Part shown: positions 1 through 5,731 of the stretch, one piece after another | How positions within the stretch are numbered: position 1 is the stretch's first letter | Layout of the letters: each line of letters starts with the position of its first letter | From: Bdellovibrionales bacterium RBG_16_40_8 | Lineage (GTDB): Bacteria; Bdellovibrionota; Bdellovibrionia; Bdellovibrionales; UBA1609 | NCBI GenBank assembly: GCA_001769925.1 | Contig: MEPT01000028.1 | Coordinates: 7,424 to 13,507 of the forward strand | Direction of reading: 5' to 3' | Length of the DNA: 6,084 nt | Program-made: the position numbers and the translations under genes | Notes under the pieces: generated by a model | Seen by the model: only the letters and a program-made list of their open reading frames with translations | What the model was told of the DNA's origin: nothing | Databases searched by the model: none

Positions 1-110
1 CAATATAGCTCATCATGTAGATTATGCTGTTTAATTAGAAATTTTAAAGCTCCCTCGGCTGCAGGTGAGCGACAAATGTTACCCAAGCATACGAATAATA
101 CTTTTACCAT
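1..110 (-). CDS. Low-molecular-weight protein tyrosine phosphatase, N-terminal part (cut by window edge)
   Basis: Thirty-six codons are visible, starting at ATG 110-108 and running off the left edge. The N-terminus reads MVKVLFVCLGNICRSPAAEG, which contains the CX5R phosphate-binding loop of this family, with nucleophile Cys8 and Arg14 followed by Ser15. Family enzymes are cytoplasmic, about 150 residues, and dephosphorylate phosphotyrosine proteins; in bacteria they often act against tyrosine kinases of polysaccharide export. The second catalytic element, the Asp of the DP(Y/F) motif near the C-terminus, lies outside the window. The start codon sits inside the last codons of the upstream peptidase gene, with a 7-base overlap (positions 104-110), so translation is probably coupled. 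A weak AGAG ribosome site lies at 124-121. The family call is safe because the loop is near-canonical. An arsenate-reductase role, which shares this fold, is less likely but cannot be excluded from this fragment. Confidence 0.9.
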   Translation of the reverse strand, partial: MVKVLFVCLGNICRSPAAEGALKFLIKQHNLHDELY

Positions 111-1069
111 GAAAAATTATCTCTAACGACTATTGAACCGCCTACTACTACTTTAATTTGGTAGGTACCATGAATTTTTGGCGCATAAAACGTTTCGGTA
201 TCTGCAGTAATTATTTCGTTAGTAGGTAAAATAACACTCCATTCATGAGTCGGCACACCTTCGTCTTCGTCAGGCAAAGGGACATAAACTGAGAAAATTA
301 AATTTTTATCTGTTTGTCTGAAATTAATTTTGCTTTGGTTTTGCAGAAATGTAGCAAAATTAATTTTTTCAACATTATCAGCACGCAATTGTGTTTGAGT
401 GTAAAATGCCGGGTCAAGGGGAGACTCGCGCCAGTCACAGTGAATATGTTGTAAATAGGTTAAAGTAAATGAGGCCCCATATTTTTTACAAAGCGCTGGC
501 AGTTCTTTAACAGCCATGTCTTTGATATAAAAATCGGCAGCGTCGCCGTACATATGGCGCGACCAGGTTGCAGAACCAGCAATGTCACGATTGTATGCTG
601 GATTTCTGTAGCCGCTATTAATATATATTGGTTTTTTTGTTTCATTACGCATAAGTTGTAACTTCAATATAACGTTAGCCGAGTATAAAGCGTAACGCCC
701 TTTAAATTCTGACATAAAATCTTCAAGTACAAAATTTGGTGCTACTTTTGTGGCAGGGTTAATTTCAAGTAAATCTATCAAATGTAATGGCCTAACATAT
801 TGATTACGTAAATTTTCGTTCGGAAAATTATTGGGATCATTATAAATATAATCGCCGCTAGGGTCTTCAATTTGATCAACTGAGATAGTATCAAAACAAC
901 TGTTTAAATAACAGGCTATAGTTTTTTTAACTTCACCTTGATCTTGTTTAGGAGGGGCCTTTGGTATGGTTAGCTTTGGTGGGCCTACCTTTGAATCTGG
1001 TGGCTCACAAGCATTTAGAAAAAATGTTGCAAATAAAAGGCTTAAAATAGCGGTTATTTTAGCAGGCAT
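104..1069 (-). CDS. Peptidase M15A-like zinc D,D-peptidase lipoprotein with C-terminal beta domain
   Basis: This 321-residue protein is probably a murein peptidase anchored to the outer membrane and acting in the periplasm. It opens with a lipoprotein signal whose lipobox is LNAC with Cys21, followed by a Pro/Lys-rich tether (about 23-45). Residues about 110-215 carry the M15A/Peptidase_M15_3 signature: SGYR at 152-155, HxxGxAxD with His172 and Asp179 as probable zinc ligands, and HIHCD at 208-212, where His210 would be the third ligand and His208 the catalytic histidine. The family cleaves D-Ala-D-Ala or related cross-link bonds. Residues about 245-321 are beta-rich (GTYQIKVVV at 301-309) and may be an Ig-like domain; this is inference. 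No other in-frame ATG or GTG occurs back to the upstream stop, and the signal peptide supports this start. The ribosome site is weak. It lies 100 bases after the DUF2914 gene and overlaps the phosphatase gene by 7 bases. Confidence 0.88.
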   Translation of the reverse strand: MPAKITAILSLLFATFFLNACEPPDSKVGPPKLTIPKAPPKQDQGEVKKTIACYLNSCFDTISVDQIEDPSGDYIYNDPNNFPNENLRNQYVRPLHLIDLLEINPATKVAPNFVLEDFMSEFKGRYALYSANVILKLQLMRNETKKPIYINSGYRNPAYNRDIAGSATWSRHMYGDAADFYIKDMAVKELPALCKKYGASFTLTYLQHIHCDWRESPLDPAFYTQTQLRADNVEKINFATFLQNQSKINFRQTDKNLIFSVYVPLPDEDEGVPTHEWSVILPTNEIITADTETFYAPKIHGTYQIKVVVGGSIVVRDNFSW

Positions 1070-1103
1070 ACTTACATTCTGATCTAGGTTGTTGTAACTG
1101 AAA

Positions 1104-1149
1104 AGACTAGAAAAGTTAGGTATTAATAAAAATTAATAGACATTAGTCT
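1104..1149. repeat. Nested inverted repeats in the gap upstream of the M15 lipoprotein gene
   Basis: The 100-base gap 1070-1169 holds a perfect 7-bp AT-only inverted repeat, TATTAAT (1121-1127) and ATTAATA (1132-1138), with a 4-base spacer. It is flanked by AGACTA (1104-1109) and its complement TAGTCT (1144-1149). A further 6-bp pair, TTTTAG (1158-1163) and CTAAAA (1170-1175), straddles the stop codon of the DUF2914 gene. None has the GC-rich stem plus T-run of a rho-independent terminator. The gap could hold the promoter and an operator for the peptidase and phosphatase genes, but no clear -35/-10 pair is visible. In DNA this AT-rich some inverted repeats are expected by chance. Confidence 0.4.
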
Positions 1150-1169
1150 AGAATAATTTTTAGTAGCCG

Positions 1170-2300
1170 CTAAAATTCGTCAATTTTAAATTCGCGCACA
1201 AGGTTAACTACTGGGTCAAGTGACACCTGAAAATTTAAGCGGCCAATTTCTTGTCCGCTAAGTGTTTCTATTTGAACGCGCCATTTACCAGGTTCAAAAT
1301 TTGCTTTAAAAGCATAGCTGCGAAACCCTTGACTGCGCCCGCCAGATATTTCGTTAATAATTTTATCCATAGTTTGCCAGCCAGTTTGATATTTTTTACG
1401 CCAATGAAAAACAATTTTATCTTTGAAATTGGCCGGAGCAAATATACGCACAAAACAGTAAATTTTATCCCCTGGTTCGGCAACAAAGTCTTGTGCCCCG
1501 CTTTGCCAAAAATTCCACCACTTAGCGCGTTCGTATTTTAATTTAAATTTTGTTTCGCCAGTTACAGAAGGGACTTTTTCTATTTGGTGATAAATGCCTA
1601 TATACTGAGCTGAAAGCGGTATGGGTGGGAGAAGCTTAGCGAAATAAAGAACAAGAAGAAAAATGCTAACCGCTATTGGCGGCAACAAGATATTTTTTTT
1701 TAAATATAGACTTTGCATATTTTTGGTAAGAAAACTTTTATACAAAGTGATAAATGGTAAAAGCCCTAGTGCTAGTGATAGTAAAAAGGGGACTATGCCA
1801 ATAAAGCCTAGGCTAAGCGGAATGACTACAAACATGTAAGAAAAAACACAAACTGCAAAAAGTGCGTATTTTAGTATAAGGCCTTGTTTCTTAACCTGCT
1901 GTAATTCGTTGGTAATAAGTAACGCAAAAAGAACGAGCATAAATAAAAATGAAGTAGCTAGTGAACTGCTAATAAAATAAAAAAGTGAATATACGCTCAA
2001 GAGACTGCCCAGCATAAAATGCAGGACTTCAGTACTATAATTCCAATACTTGGCGAATTTTGCGGATGGCCGCCAAATGCCCCCGGCCTCGTAGGTTTTG
2101 TATTTTAAAATTTGAATAATAATAATTAAATACACGGTTTGTTGTACTAGAGCGAACCAGTCGTCAATTCGTGATAAAGTAAAGACATCAAAAAGAAACC
2201 CAGCAAGAAAAGACCATGTCGAGACGTATTTTTCATTACGACTATGCCAATCGTTTAAGCGTGAAAATAATGTTATTTGAGAATCAGGTTGCTTTTCCAT
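1170..2300 (-). CDS. Polytopic membrane protein with C-terminal DUF2914 domain
   Basis: This 376-residue protein has two parts. Residues about 28-222 form roughly seven hydrophobic segments (near 28-45, 48-66, 92-111, 114-131, 143-160, 164-185 and 204-222), so it is an inner-membrane protein. Residues about 275-360 match the DUF2914 pattern: a Phe-His-Trp strand (298-300), GW at 307-308, ISGGRSQGFRSY at 318-329, PGKWRVQIET at 337-346 and GQEIGRLNFQV at 349-359. DUF2914 is a small beta-sandwich-like domain of unknown function; after the last membrane segment it would sit outside the membrane, most likely in the periplasm. The ATG is the only start before an upstream in-frame stop (2322-2324), although no good ribosome site precedes it. 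A run of nine A on the coding strand (1693-1701) is a possible slippage site. It is divergent from the esterase gene, with only 27 bases between them. Biochemical role unknown. Confidence 0.85.
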   Translation of the reverse strand: MEKQPDSQITLFSRLNDWHSRNEKYVSTWSFLAGFLFDVFTLSRIDDWFALVQQTVYLIIIIQILKYKTYEAGGIWRPSAKFAKYWNYSTEVLHFMLGSLLSVYSLFYFISSSLATSFLFMLVLFALLITNELQQVKKQGLILKYALFAVCVFSYMFVVIPLSLGFIGIVPFLLSLALGLLPFITLYKSFLTKNMQSLYLKKNILLPPIAVSIFLLVLYFAKLLPPIPLSAQYIGIYHQIEKVPSVTGETKFKLKYERAKWWNFWQSGAQDFVAEPGDKIYCFVRIFAPANFKDKIVFHWRKKYQTGWQTMDKIINEISGGRSQGFRSYAFKANFEPGKWRVQIETLSGQEIGRLNFQVSLDPVVNLVREFKIDEF

Positions 2301-2327
2301 GTATCTATTATGTAGAAGATCTTAATT
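2301..2327. promoter_or_regulatory. 27-base divergent gap between the DUF2914 and esterase genes
   Basis: Both divergent genes start from this short gap, so their promoters must overlap each other or reach into coding sequence. It contains TATTAT (2306-2311), a possible -10 element for the plus strand, with no acceptable -35 at the usual distance, and a perfect 8-bp palindrome AAGATCTT (2316-2323). The only ribosome-site candidate for the esterase is a weak AGAAG (2314-2318). The stop TAG at 2313-2315, in the esterase frame, makes ATG 2328 the first possible start. The promoter call is tentative. Confidence 0.3.
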
Positions 2328-3047
2328 ATGCGCAAAGCTGTTCACAAAAAAATTGGAGCTCTTGAAACACTAACCATTGAGGGTAAAGCTGGCGGGCCTT
2401 GCGTTATTTTATTTCACGGTTATGGCGCTGATTCATCAGACCTGACGCCGCTTTCAGCAATGATGGGACTTTCGGATAGTGTGACTTGGGTTTTTCCGAA
2501 CGGGCCATTAGATGTTATTATTGCTCCCGGTATTTATGGTAATGCGTGGTTTCAGATTGATATGCGACGTCTTGAAAGCGCGATGGTTAAAGGCGAGCCA
2601 GTAGATATGTCTAGTACAACTCCCCCCGGTCTAGAAAATGCTCGTCAGACAGCAGCACTACTTTATGAAGATTTATTAGCAACACACTCTTCTGTTGTAC
2701 TTGGCGGATTTAGCCAAGGGGCAATGTTGGCAATTGAGCTTACGCTCTCACACAAAAAAAAACCTGCCGGTCTTGTACTGATGTCAGCAACACTTATTTG
2801 CAAAGAACGTTGGAAAAAAATGGCGTCAACCTGTCGAGATCTTACATTTATACAAAGTCATGGCAAAAACGATGTGCTACTAGGGTTTAATTATGCCGAA
2901 GACTTATATAACCTGTTAACGGCGAATGATCTATTCGGTGAATTTATTGGTTTTAACGGTGGGCATGAAATCCCACCAAAAGTTATCGAAAAAATTGGTC
3001 AGTACTTAGCGAGTGTTTTTAAGAACTCTCGTCACGGGCATTTGTAG
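2328..3047 (+). CDS. Alpha/beta-hydrolase, phospholipase/carboxylesterase family
   Basis: This 239-residue serine hydrolase has no signal peptide and is probably cytoplasmic. It fits the Abhydrolase_2 family in length and motifs: the oxyanion-hole strand LFHGYGAD (28-35), the nucleophile elbow GGFSQGA with Ser129, the acid Asp182 in SHGKND (177-182) and His213 in NGGHE (210-214). The segment AWFQIDM (73-79) and TPPGL (98-102) also occur in bacterial members of this family, which hydrolyse short-chain carboxylic esters or lysophospholipids. The substrate here cannot be told from sequence. It is the only plus-strand gene, is divergent from the DUF2914 gene, and its last 16 bases overlap the end of the convergent lipoprotein gene. 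A run of nine A (2754-2762) encodes three lysines and is a possible slippage site. The start is fixed by the in-frame stop at 2313-2315. Confidence 0.93.
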   Translation: MRKAVHKKIGALETLTIEGKAGGPCVILFHGYGADSSDLTPLSAMMGLSDSVTWVFPNGPLDVIIAPGIYGNAWFQIDMRRLESAMVKGEPVDMSSTTPPGLENARQTAALLYEDLLATHSSVVLGGFSQGAMLAIELTLSHKKKPAGLVLMSATLICKERWKKMASTCRDLTFIQSHGKNDVLLGFNYAEDLYNLLTANDLFGEFIGFNGGHEIPPKVIEKIGQYLASVFKNSRHGHL

Positions 3048-3334
3048 GCAAGACCAGTAACGGCGGTGCCAACTCCTGAATATTCTTTAACTACCAGATA
3101 GTTTGCGCCCTTATTCGCCGCCTCTTGTCGTAAATCTTTTAAGGCGTCTTCTTGTTTGGCAGTTCTTGTCAAAGAGCGACCTTCGAGTTTATCTAAAAAT
3201 TCACAATCTTTGCTCGGTTCGTCTCTTGAAACTTTCACATTATCTTCTTCTGCTAGATTTGACATTGTTGAGCATGCCGTGAAAAAACCCGAAAAAATCA
3301 TCAATGATGCTATAAATAAAATTTGCTGTTTCAT
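3032..3334 (-). CDS. Small DUF4156/RcsF-like lipoprotein
   Basis: This 100-residue precursor has an N-terminal signal with hydrophobic core 5-18 and lipobox FTAC ending at Cys21. Phe at position -3 is less usual than Leu. Mature length is about 80 residues. The remainder resembles DUF4156/RcsF-type lipoproteins: a DEPSKDCEFL segment (38-47), then a helix with ALKDLRQEAANKGANYLVV (64-82), and a C-terminal GLAYKC (94-99). The KGAN motif is the family hallmark. Apart from the lipid-bearing Cys21 only Cys44 and Cys99 are present, so a single disulfide is plausible, whereas E. coli RcsF has two. RcsF senses envelope stress, but a sensory role here is not supported because no Rcs partner genes are visible. 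A good ribosome site (AGGGAG, 3348-3343) fixes the start. The gene ends inside the 3' end of the convergent esterase gene. Confidence 0.82.
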   Translation of the reverse strand: MKQQILFIASLMIFSGFFTACSTMSNLAEEDNVKVSRDEPSKDCEFLDKLEGRSLTRTAKQEDALKDLRQEAANKGANYLVVKEYSGVGTAVTGLAYKCP

Positions 3335-3336
3335 TA

Positions 3337-3369
3337 TTATTTCTCCCTGTTAACGAGTGTGCGATACAT
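3337..3369 (-). other. Possible 10-codon leader ORF ahead of the lipoprotein gene
   Basis: In the 58-base gap upstream of the lipoprotein gene, ATG 3369-3367 is preceded by AGGAG (3379-3375) with 5-base spacing. It opens a short frame, MYRTLVNREK, ending at TAA 3339-3337, two bases before the lipoprotein start. Its codons AGG and GAG are the lipoprotein's own ribosome site, so translating it would cover and then release that site. This could mean termination-reinitiation coupling, or chance. The peptide shows no attenuation-type codon run. Low confidence. Confidence 0.22.
3343..3348 (-). promoter_or_regulatory. Ribosome binding site of the small lipoprotein gene
   Basis: The minus strand reads AGGGAG, eight bases before ATG 3334-3332. 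It is one of the few clear Shine-Dalgarno sequences in the window; most other genes here have weak ones. It supports the chosen lipoprotein start. Confidence 0.65.
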
Positions 3370-3392
3370 AACAACTCCTGTAAACATTTTTG

Positions 3393-4502
3393 TCACCATT
3401 TGAGTTGCGCTTGCATTATGAAATTTATATCAGGAGCGTTATTTGAGTAGATATTATCCATACCGTCATATGGTCCTATACCCCAATCTTCGGCGATAAC
3501 AAATTGCCAGAGGTTTCCTCCTGGCCCACGATAGCGCATTCCAATACTTTGTGTTCCGCGCCAGTGCACCAAACCATGCCAACCGCTAGCCGCACGATTT
3601 GACGAAATAACTTTTTCTGACGTAGCCGTATCAAAATATTCAAGACGACTAATGTCAAGAAATGGTGATTCTGCCCGAGCACTTAGTATGAGACCCCAGG
3701 TTTGTGTAAGTGCAAAATCAAAATTACCTTCATACAAAATTATTTTTTTAAATCGTGGCCAATCTTTCATGCTTGGGTTGTCACCAAGGTAAGTAATGCC
3801 ACCTGTGAACCACATACTGCTTGCTGAAAAAAGTGGAACGCCCATATGAAGCAATACGCTTTGATCAATATCGCCTGTAGTGCCCGCATATTTTTTATCT
3901 CGTACCGGAAATTTTGTTTGCGAAGAAATGGCAACCCCGCAAGGGCAAGAATTTTTTTCTTTACCTAACCAGCGTATAAACCATAATTTAATTTTAAGGC
4001 GAAGATTTGCAACGCCATCACCTAAGTGATCTTCAGAATAATACTCAACATCATCGGTTTTTACTGAATAGATGTTTTTAAATTTCGGGTACCAATTGCG
4101 CAGATAGCGCCTATTACCTATTAGAACATGAAAGCTGTCAATCGTGCTGTCCATTAAGCCACCACTTCGGTAGGCGTAAGGGATTTCAAGAGAAATTCCT
4201 AGTAGCTGACCGATTGATCTGCCTAACTCTATGATTGCGTGCGCTTGTTCGAAGTCAGCGGTATATTTGTACTGCTTGCCGGTTTTTTTGTCGTTCATGA
4301 TTAGTGGGGCGTTCCAAATATTGCCATTACTAATTTCAAAATTGAACCACCATGGCTTACTCCAGCCGGGCTGTTCGCCTGTAGGTAGGCCGTGCATCCA
4401 CGCAAGCGGATGCTGCTGACGGTAAGAGGGTGGTGCATCGGCAAACGTAGGATATGCCGATACAATCAACAAAATAGCCATAGAAAATGAAATCCATTTC
4501 AT
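3393..4502 (-). CDS. DUF3187 family exported protein, probable outer-membrane beta-barrel
   Basis: This 369-residue protein begins with a Sec signal peptide: Lys2, a hydrophobic core about 4-16, and probable cleavage after TFA at residues 19-21. The mature protein opens with PLAWMHGLPTGE (32-43) and closes with AEDW (337-340) and APDINF (356-361), the pattern seen in DUF3187 proteins. Many short alternating hydrophobic/polar, aromatic-rich stretches and a C-terminal strand ending in Trp369 (FIMQAQLKW) are what the outer-membrane barrel assembly machinery recognises, so an outer-membrane barrel is inferred. Cys186 and Cys188 form a CPC pair in a probable loop, unusual for a barrel. The family's function is unknown. 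The ribosome site before ATG 4502 is weak (GAAAAGA). It lies between the oxidoreductase gene (89 bases upstream) and the lipoprotein gene (58 bases downstream), all on one strand, so co-transcription is possible. Confidence 0.8.
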   Translation of the reverse strand: MKWISFSMAILLIVSAYPTFADAPPSYRQQHPLAWMHGLPTGEQPGWSKPWWFNFEISNGNIWNAPLIMNDKKTGKQYKYTADFEQAHAIIELGRSIGQLLGISLEIPYAYRSGGLMDSTIDSFHVLIGNRRYLRNWYPKFKNIYSVKTDDVEYYSEDHLGDGVANLRLKIKLWFIRWLGKEKNSCPCGVAISSQTKFPVRDKKYAGTTGDIDQSVLLHMGVPLFSASSMWFTGGITYLGDNPSMKDWPRFKKIILYEGNFDFALTQTWGLILSARAESPFLDISRLEYFDTATSEKVISSNRAASGWHGLVHWRGTQSIGMRYRGPGGNLWQFVIAEDWGIGPYDGMDNIYSNNAPDINFIMQAQLKW

Positions 4503-4530
4503 CGCGTATCTTTTCGGTATATTATCTTAG

Positions 4531-4556
4531 TAAATTAAGTGGGTAAATTAAGTGGG
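4531..4556. repeat. Two tandem copies of a 13-bp unit in the oxidoreductase/DUF3187 gap
   Basis: The unit TAAATTAAGTGGG occurs at 4531-4543 and again, without mismatch, at 4544-4556, followed by a partial TGGG. It lies in the 89-base gap 4503-4591, about 29 bases upstream of the DUF3187 start. No hairpin terminator for the oxidoreductase gene is visible in this gap. The repeat may be a tandem regulator-binding site or simple replication slippage. Confidence 0.9.
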
Positions 4557-4591
4557 TGGGTCGCGGCTTCTGGTCTTTAGTCTTTGGCCTT

Positions 4592-5731
4592 TTAAAAAAT
4601 TTCGTAGGTAACTTTCACTTTTTTTGAAGCAGGGCGGGCTTGGCAAGTGAGGCATTCATTAGCGTCTAGGTTATCTTCGGTTAAGATGCCCATGTCATCT
4701 TGATATACCAAGCCAGACTCAATTTTAGCTATGCAGGCCATGCAGGCCCCATCAAGACAAGAGTAGGGTGGGTTAAGGCCGGCATTCATTAAACACTCAA
4801 GCACAGTTTTATCTTTCTTGTAGGGAACGATGTGAGTTTTACCTTCTATGGTAGCTTCGATAGTTTCAGGGGACGAAAGTTTACTGCGATCGCCGATTAT
4901 AACTGCGTCTTCATCTAATGTAAGATCTTTAGTAGAGGCGTCGCCACCGGCAAGATGTGAGGCAGAAGCTATACTTGGTCTAACGGTAAAGCTTTCTTTC
5001 TTAATATTAGATTTTTCTACGTTCATATCGATAAGACCAGTTTCTATTGCTTGCATAAATCCCTCTGGCCCACAAAGAAAATGTATAGCGCTAACACCAG
5101 CTTCATTACGCTGTAAAAAACCTTTAAGAAGGGCTTTATCAGTTCGACCTTTTAACCCCGGCCAATTTATATCTGGGCGTGATATGGTATGCTCAACTTT
5201 TAGTCGTGGTGCGAATTCTTTTATGAGATTATCAAGTTCAGCTTTATAAATAATCTGATTTTCGTCACGGCTTTGATATAGTAGAACGCATTCGCAAGTT
5301 CTCGACGTTTTTAATGCTGACTTTATCATAGAAATAATAGGCGCAATACCGCTGCCGCCAGCATAGAAAACTAATTTATGCTTTTCGATATTTAGGGGCA
5401 AACAAAACGCACCAGCCGGCGGAGTAGCCCACAATTTATCACCAACTGAAGTTTTGCTAATAAGATAAGCCGAGCCTTTACCTTCAGGCATAAGCTTTAT
5501 GGCAACTTTAAATTCAGTTTCGTAATCTGGCGAAGAGGCGAGTGAATACGATCTATGTAATTCGTGCCCATCAATATTAAGAAAAAAAGTAATAAACTGT
5601 CCGGCTTTGTACAGAAATTTACCACCAGTTGTGCGTGGCACCTCAAGCACCAGCGAATATGTATCATTTGTTTCTTGAATCTTTTTTAGAATTTTTAGTT
5701 CATGGCAAACTGTTGTTTTATCTAGACTCAT
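4592..5731 (-). CDS. FAD/NAD(P)H-dependent oxidoreductase with C-terminal 2Fe-2S ferredoxin domain
   Basis: This 379-residue cytoplasmic electron-transfer protein has the order of PaaE/Hcr-type reductases. The N-terminal FAD-binding barrel (about 8-112) has the flavin motif RSYS at 60-63. The NAD(P)H-binding domain (about 118-245) has AGGSGIAP at 124-131 and CGPEGFM at 220-226. A linker of about 40 residues (250-290) leads to a plant-type 2Fe-2S domain (about 292-379) whose four ligands are Cys325, Cys330, Cys333 and Cys363 (CX4CX2C, then TCQ). Such proteins pass electrons from NAD(P)H through FAD to the cluster and on to an oxygenase, desaturase or hybrid-cluster protein. No partner is visible here, so the acceptor is unknown. 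The start overlaps the dapF stop as ATGA. A GGAG at 5746-5743 lies 11 bases upstream, somewhat far, so translational coupling is likely. Confidence 0.92.
   Translation of the reverse strand: MSLDKTTVCHELKILKKIQETNDTYSLVLEVPRTTGGKFLYKAGQFITFFLNIDGHELHRSYSLASSPDYETEFKVAIKLMPEGKGSAYLISKTSVGDKLWATPPAGAFCLPLNIEKHKLVFYAGGSGIAPIISMIKSALKTSRTCECVLLYQSRDENQIIYKAELDNLIKEFAPRLKVEHTISRPDINWPGLKGRTDKALLKGFLQRNEAGVSAIHFLCGPEGFMQAIETGLIDMNVEKSNIKKESFTVRPSIASASHLAGGDASTKDLTLDEDAVIIGDRSKLSSPETIEATIEGKTHIVPYKKDKTVLECLMNAGLNPPYSCLDGACMACIAKIESGLVYQDDMGILTEDNLDANECLTCQARPASKKVKVTYEIF

Noticed and set aside
1158..1175. Possible terminator hairpin after the DUF2914 gene
   Set aside because: The stem is six mostly A-T pairs and is not followed by a T-run on the minus strand, so it does not meet the pattern of a rho-independent terminator.
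1251..1541. Plus-strand open frame of 96 codons
   Set aside because: It lies wholly inside the DUF2914 gene on the other strand, has no recognisable motif or ribosome site, and is a shadow frame.
3156..3353. Plus-strand open frame of 65 codons
   Set aside because: It is antisense to the lipoprotein gene, which has a lipobox, a family motif and a good ribosome site.
4503..4591. Terminator or small RNA in the oxidoreductase/DUF3187 gap
   Set aside because: Only direct repeats (the 13-bp tandem and two copies of GTCTTT) are present; no inverted repeat with a following T-run was seen.
4848..5249. Plus-strand open frame of 133 codons
   Set aside because: It is antisense to the oxidoreductase, whose domains are clear. 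Its Ser/Arg-rich composition is typical of an antisense shadow.
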